From Maylandia zebra (taxonomy: Eukaryota; Chordata; Actinopteri; Cichliformes; Cichlidae): a stretch of 64,000 bases of DNA. The stretch is taken from the NCBI RefSeq assembly GCF_041146795.1, contig NC_135170.1, forward strand, positions 21,756,033-21,820,032. The letters are read 5' to 3'. The notes beneath the pieces are model-generated. The model saw only the letters and a program-made list of their open reading frames with translations. It was not told where the DNA came from and did no database searches. Of the stretch, positions 61,492 to 64,000 are shown piece after piece (positions within the stretch are counted from its first letter, which is position 1; every line of letters starts with the position of its first letter). The position numbers and the translations under genes were made by a program.

Positions 61492-63223
61492 ACACATGAG
61501 GGGCTATTTGCAAGCGCCAACATTTAGTGCCTCTGAGCTGCAGTAGACACAGGCTAATAAAAACAACAGATCAGTCAACTAGCTAGTCAAGCAGCATAAA
61601 CTGTTAGCCTAATCCTGAGATCACGGGCACGGCTTTGACTGGGAGGTTCATTAATAGCTCCCCAGCTGACTGCATTCAAAGGAACATGATTAGCGTGTTT
61701 GAGCCCTTCAAGTCTACCTTGCAGACTTGGGTGAGGAGTCAAACAAGCTTTTGTACATTCTTCTTATTTGGCCTCAGTCTAGAGACTGTGACTCATGAGA
61801 CTTATTACTAGGAAAGGATTTCACACAACTTGAAAACACACCCTGTGTGCCACAATCCTGACCTGAAATCTGAAGAATGTTAATATTTTGTCATTTTCAT
61901 TATAATACAGCATCAGAGATTACTTGCTACTCTAAAAGCTTAACGTAAAAAACATCTAGTCAGCCAACTACCACTGTCCATAAATACCAATCCCACCTGC
62001 TGACACATCAAATACATAATGAAAACAACACAACTTAGTGTGACACACATTTACTGAAGCTGCTGTTGACTTTGTCTTGCTGGCTGGGAAAGAGCACATG
62101 GATCTGCTTAGTGCACTTCTCACCATGTGATTTGCATTTCTGCAAGAGAAGCTGTAAACCAAATGAGGGGTCTTTGTTCGAACATGACTTTTTACAAGAC
62201 TCTCTCATACTCTCATATTCAATTGAGAAGCTCCTAAAAGTCATGCAATCACTCTCCCATTGCCTAAAGCGAGGAAAGGCACAATGAAGTTACAATTTCT
62301 TGCTCTGCAAATGCTCCTCTGTTCTGAAAGCAATGAGTCGTAGATTCCTCCACATACCTTACTGATGTAATGTCAACCACGCCCAAGCCAGGATGACTGA
62401 CAAGAAACAAGGTGTGGAAGAGGACCACGATGGGAGAGGCTGGTGTTACATGCATGCACACGTATGGACAGCATCCTCTCCGACAATAAATTCAAAACAC
62501 CACGACTTCTTCTCTGTTCTTCTAAAAATCATTGAAAAGTTTTAAACTGCCACGCTGATTTTGCAATATAGCGAAAAGTGCGTACAGACAAGACAATATA
62601 TTTCTGCGCAAGGCTTCTCAACTGCTCACCAAGCACGAAATGCACAACTGAACTGTGAGGCTGACTCATCAAAACCACAACCAGATGATATTTTTACAGC
62701 CACAGATTTACTAAAACCTCAAGTTCAAGCACAGAAATGTACTGAGGAGCAAATACACTTAACAATCTCATGCTGTTCTTATAAATGAAGGCATTTCTAT
62801 TTTAAATGAAAAGCAAATCATGTGCATATTCTCAACTTTCAAACAGCTGAGGGACAGATGGATATTTTCAGTAAGGAAATAAAATCGGATAAAATGCAAG
62901 TCATAACCAAGTAGACAGAAAAATTATTACATGAGAATTAGAGTTTGACTTCAAGCATATTCTGTTCATGGACTAGAGCAAACAGAAGAGAGAGTATTTG
63001 GACAACTCTGATTAAAATGCACCAGTAGGATCTCAGCAGCCACAAATGACATGCAAGGTGTGAATGAAATGCTGTGGGCCTGAATGTTTGATGCTGCAGC
63101 AAGAGTACCGCAGCGAGTCTACGGCAGCGCAGCGCTGAAGTCTCACCTGAGAGAGTAAGTATAGCCGGTGTTCTCTGGAGCACACTGTGGTGGCGTGTAT
63201 GTGTGCAGCTGGGAAAAATCCAT
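43521..63223 (-). CDS. sun1: SUN1, inner nuclear membrane SUN-domain protein
   Basis: Twenty-two coding exons in minus-strand order: 63223-63147, 54279-54070, 53298-53054, 51896-51624, 51493-51359, 50923-50795, 50135-50052, 49373-49263, 49114-48995, 48892-48799, 48071-48013, 47499-47309, 47165-46890, 46793-46701, 46335-46244, 46140-45996, 45883-45569, 45421-45337, 44321-44206, 44100-43933, 43839-43747, 43637-43521. They sum to 3228 nt, 1075 aa, with every junction in frame and GT/AG consensus. The protein opens MDFSQLHTYTPPQCAPENTG and has SPRMSRRSLRL, both typical of SUN1 rather than SUN2. It should sit in the inner nuclear membrane, bind lamin A on the nucleoplasmic side and trimerise in the perinuclear space to hold KASH-domain nesprins (LINC complex), moving nuclei and meiotic telomeres. 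It is longer than the common human isoform (785 aa) because N-terminal exons that are alternatively spliced in mammals are all open. The ATG is in strong context (AACATGG). Confidence 0.95.
44430..44840. repeat. Possible dispersed repeat in sun1 intron 18
   Basis: The phrases 'acagtgctgtgaaaaacct' and 'ggaggcaatgtgtggcgaga' to 'aactctccaaccactgatgt' look like fragments of dispersed fish repeats, but I cannot place the family or the ends. Confidence 0.3.
45569..47165 (-). CDS. sun1: sun1 exons 13-17: lumenal coiled coils
   Basis: Exons 47165-46890, 46793-46701, 46335-46244, 46140-45996 and 45883-45569, residues about 577-883. The region is rich in Glu, Gln, Leu and Lys with heptad spacing: MERLERVERQLALLWERVQQ, GELEQENTQRAQ, QKQQQESQAARLADLELLLK, EVQQKQQQYEHEKKKREKE and LLTEVQRLEVELSKIRQDLQ. 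This is the trimerising stalk that spans the perinuclear space. Exon 17 (VPESLIHWLSQRYVSTPDLQ, LASLELSILRNISQQLEV) fits the autoinhibitory coiled coil next to the SUN domain, matching human [21 protein letters not shown]. Confidence 0.9.
47238..47290. repeat. (TA)n microsatellite, 53 bp
   Basis: A perfect TA run in sun1 intron 12, beginning 18 bases inside the intron from the exon 12 donor at 47309/47308. It accounts for the YIYIYI-type open frames at 47220-47459. Confidence 0.97.
47309..50135 (-). CDS. sun1: sun1 exons 7-12: CxxC motif and membrane region
   Basis: Exons 50135-50052, 49373-49263, 49114-48995, 48892-48799, 48071-48013 and 47499-47309, residues about 357-576. Exon 8 starts CDDCKGK (385-391), like human KCDDCKGK. 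Hydrophobic segments follow: AGALWSVLVYAG, VLSLFWMLLAAPV, and GLLWFLATGWYQLVSLMSLL (467-486). The last, WKLLLLLLPLLLLLALWLW (499-517), is the probable single transmembrane helix; human has NICKFLVLLIPLFLLLAG here. Exon 12 begins the lumenal side and is Pro-rich (PVPASVPGPAPEAP). Exons 5 to 9 all have phase-1 boundaries, which allows many in-frame splice variants. Confidence 0.88.
50795..51896 (-). CDS. sun1: sun1 exons 4-6: Ser-rich and alternative segment
   Basis: Exons 51896-51624, 51493-51359 and 50923-50795, about residues 178-356. Exon 4 has LSNGYICRDCSVHSQKTDSF, matching the NGFSCSNCSM region of human SUN1, and then a Ser-rich stretch ending FTSIYSRDRSRR, like human RVYSRDRNQ. Exons 5 and 6 (135 and 129 nt, both phase 1 to 1, so skippable without a frameshift) encode IVSLVTVLFNSVVWLG and LWLLKQTTLHRMMGHGANGY. 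These correspond to exons present in long mammalian SUN1 isoforms and absent from short ones; that equivalence rests on position, not alignment. Confidence 0.82.
53054..63223 (-). CDS. sun1: sun1 exons 1-3: lamin-binding N-terminus
   Basis: Three non-contiguous exons (63223-63147, 54279-54070, 53298-53054), residues 1-177. Exon 1 ends YTYSL, continued in exon 2 by SSYSTAALEFEKEH, as in mammalian SUN1. MSRRSLRLQTSASHYGNENL follows; the basic patch fits the region that binds A-type lamin and aids nuclear import. Exon 2 has a run of six Ser from seven GCT repeats (54102-54123 on the plus strand), likely length-polymorphic. Exon 3 is Ser/Thr-rich and ends TTTTTTYVDGHWG. Intron 1 is 8.9 kb; intron 2 holds a SINE. 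Confidence 0.9.
53655..53998 (+). mobile_element. tRNA-derived SINE
   Basis: The 5' part has a Pol III B box, 'ggttcgagccc' (about 53726), inside tRNA-like 'ggttgccggttcgagccccg'. The body contains 'gggcaagacacttcacctac', 'gatggcgcgatatgacagcc' and 'gtgtgtgaatgtgagagtga'. The 3' end reads 'ttgtaaagcgctttaagggt' and 'aaaagcgctatataaatgca', the LINE-shared tail, followed by an ATT-type microsatellite. It is a full-looking copy in sun1 intron 2, antisense to the gene. The A box is eroded. This SINE type is abundant in percomorph fishes. Confidence 0.85.
58674..58717. repeat. (CA)n microsatellite
   Basis: A perfect CA run of about 44 bases in sun1 intron 1. Confidence 0.95.
61459..61487. repeat. 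(CA)n microsatellite
   Basis: A CA run of about 29 bases in sun1 intron 1. Confidence 0.93.
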
Positions 63224-63831
63224 GTTCAGACTTCTTTGTTTAGACTGCAAGAGTTAGGATTCAAGGCAAAGGACTATTTTAGCCAAGGACAACAAGAACA
63301 GACCAACTTCACAGACACACACAACAAAATGCAAAACGCTTTGTTCAGTTTGTCTCTGGCAGAAATGATGAGCTCGAGTTGCGCCACAGCTTAACTGCAT
63401 TTCGAGTACAGATTCAGAACTGCATCTACATTTTATAAAATAACACAGCACTAGCAAATTTCCTGCCTCTTCCCAAATCAATTCAAGCTCCATTCACTGG
63501 GCTGTTCTCCAAGAAAACACAACCGCCAGTAAGTGCTGTGCTGCACAGCCATGTGCGGGCAAGACCCTAATGAGAGCTGCTGGACATTCCTTTTCCTCTG
63601 AAAAACAATACTACTGTGTTTCTGCCTGTGGTTGAGAGTTGGCCAACCTCTTCCTCCATGCTGGCTCACGCTGGTAGATGACAGAAGCTACGGACACCAG
63701 TGAAGCTGTAGCGAATGACTCGTCTCGTCTCCTCCGGACACAAAGAAAACAAGCAGCTGATCGAAAAGGCTGGTAGAGACAGGCCAAAGAATGACGATCC
63801 TCTTCCCCTTTGTAATAGGAGGACTCCTCAC

Positions 63832-63935
63832 CAGCACAGCTACAGCTACAGTGAGCACTTGAGTAAGCTGAGTATTATGAAACCCAGTAAAACACAAAGG
63901 GGTGGGGCTGATTTATAAGGCAATGGGCGGGAAGT
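63832..63935 (-). promoter_or_regulatory. sun1: Candidate sun1 promoter and noncoding exon
   Basis: On the minus strand a GC box (CCCGCCC, 63931-63925) and an inverted CCAAT-like ATTG are followed by CCTTATAAAT, a TATA box at 63917-63912. A start about 30 bases on (near 63885) would give a noncoding exon ending at 63832 with donor CTG|gtgagg. The matching acceptor 'aactcttgcag' at 63245 precedes 21 bases of leader and the ATG at 63223. All elements are correctly ordered, but no transcript supports them. Another promoter beyond the window is possible. Confidence 0.4.
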
Positions 63936-64000
63936 CTAAAGCCAAACGGCTGGTCTTCTTAGTGAAACCTGCATTGTGTGAACTGCTGAACAAATACTTC

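Larger units (their letters stand above)
54280..63146 (-). other. sun1: sun1 intron 1 (8.9 kb)
   Basis: Bounded by exon 1 (donor ctctcag|gtgaga at 63147) and exon 2 (acceptor cactctcag at 54280). The open frames inside are short, unspliced and unrecognisable. It contains the CA repeats listed below. A block at about 56254-56496 has a moderately long minus-strand frame (LKCGIQTFLLWTGITGLTP) that may be an old transposon fragment, but I cannot identify it. Confidence 0.6.

Overview
The window is nuclear DNA from a ray-finned fish, most likely a percomorph teleost. Genes are split by canonical GT/AG introns, CA/TG/TA microsatellites are abundant, and there are relics of Tc1-like transposons, LINE 3' tails, a tRNA-headed SINE of a type I associate with percomorph or cichlid genomes, and TIR elements. 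I see no prokaryotic, viral or organellar content. Species cannot be named from sequence alone.

Three protein-coding genes can be rebuilt exon by exon, with reading phase agreeing at every junction. (1) gprc5b, + strand: a CpG-rich promoter and noncoding exon 1 at about 5.44-6.22 kb, an 8.2 kb intron, then three coding exons (14430-15447, 15666-15787, 18919-18963; 394 aa) and a long 3'UTR to about 22.36 kb. (2) iqck, - strand: nine coding exons from 40333 down to 25583, 321 aa, with a Dpy-30-like docking segment and a perfect IQ motif. (3) sun1, - strand: 22 coding exons from 63223 down to 43521, 1075 aa, with nucleoplasmic N-terminus, membrane segments, coiled coils and a complete C-terminal SUN domain.

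Layout: 1-5.4 kb is intergenic, with an internally deleted Tc1-like element and a degenerate repeat carrying nuclear-receptor sites. From 5.4 to 22.4 kb lies gprc5b, whose last intron holds a 0.74 kb TIR element with an internal minisatellite. From 22.4 to 25.4 kb is the gap between the convergent gprc5b and iqck genes, with a Tc1 relic. From 25.4 to 40.4 kb lies iqck, with large repeat-rich introns. From 40.4 to 41.9 kb is a short gap holding a second copy of that Tc1 relic. From 41.9 to about 63.9 kb lies sun1, with a candidate TATA promoter at the right edge.

Functionally the genes are unrelated: an orphan class C GPCR, a probable axonemal protein and an inner nuclear membrane LINC protein. 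The tail-to-tail gprc5b/iqck pair matches the arrangement I know from human 16p12. In human, sun1 lies elsewhere (7p22) and KNOP1 occupies the far side of IQCK, so the iqck-sun1 junction marks a lineage-specific rearrangement. I found no convincing undescribed system. The more interesting items are regulatory (DR1/ERR-type repeats 2.5 kb upstream of gprc5b, an X-box/ETS/E-box promoter at iqck) and domain-level (split CxxC pairs in SUN1, the docking-plus-IQ layout of IQCK).
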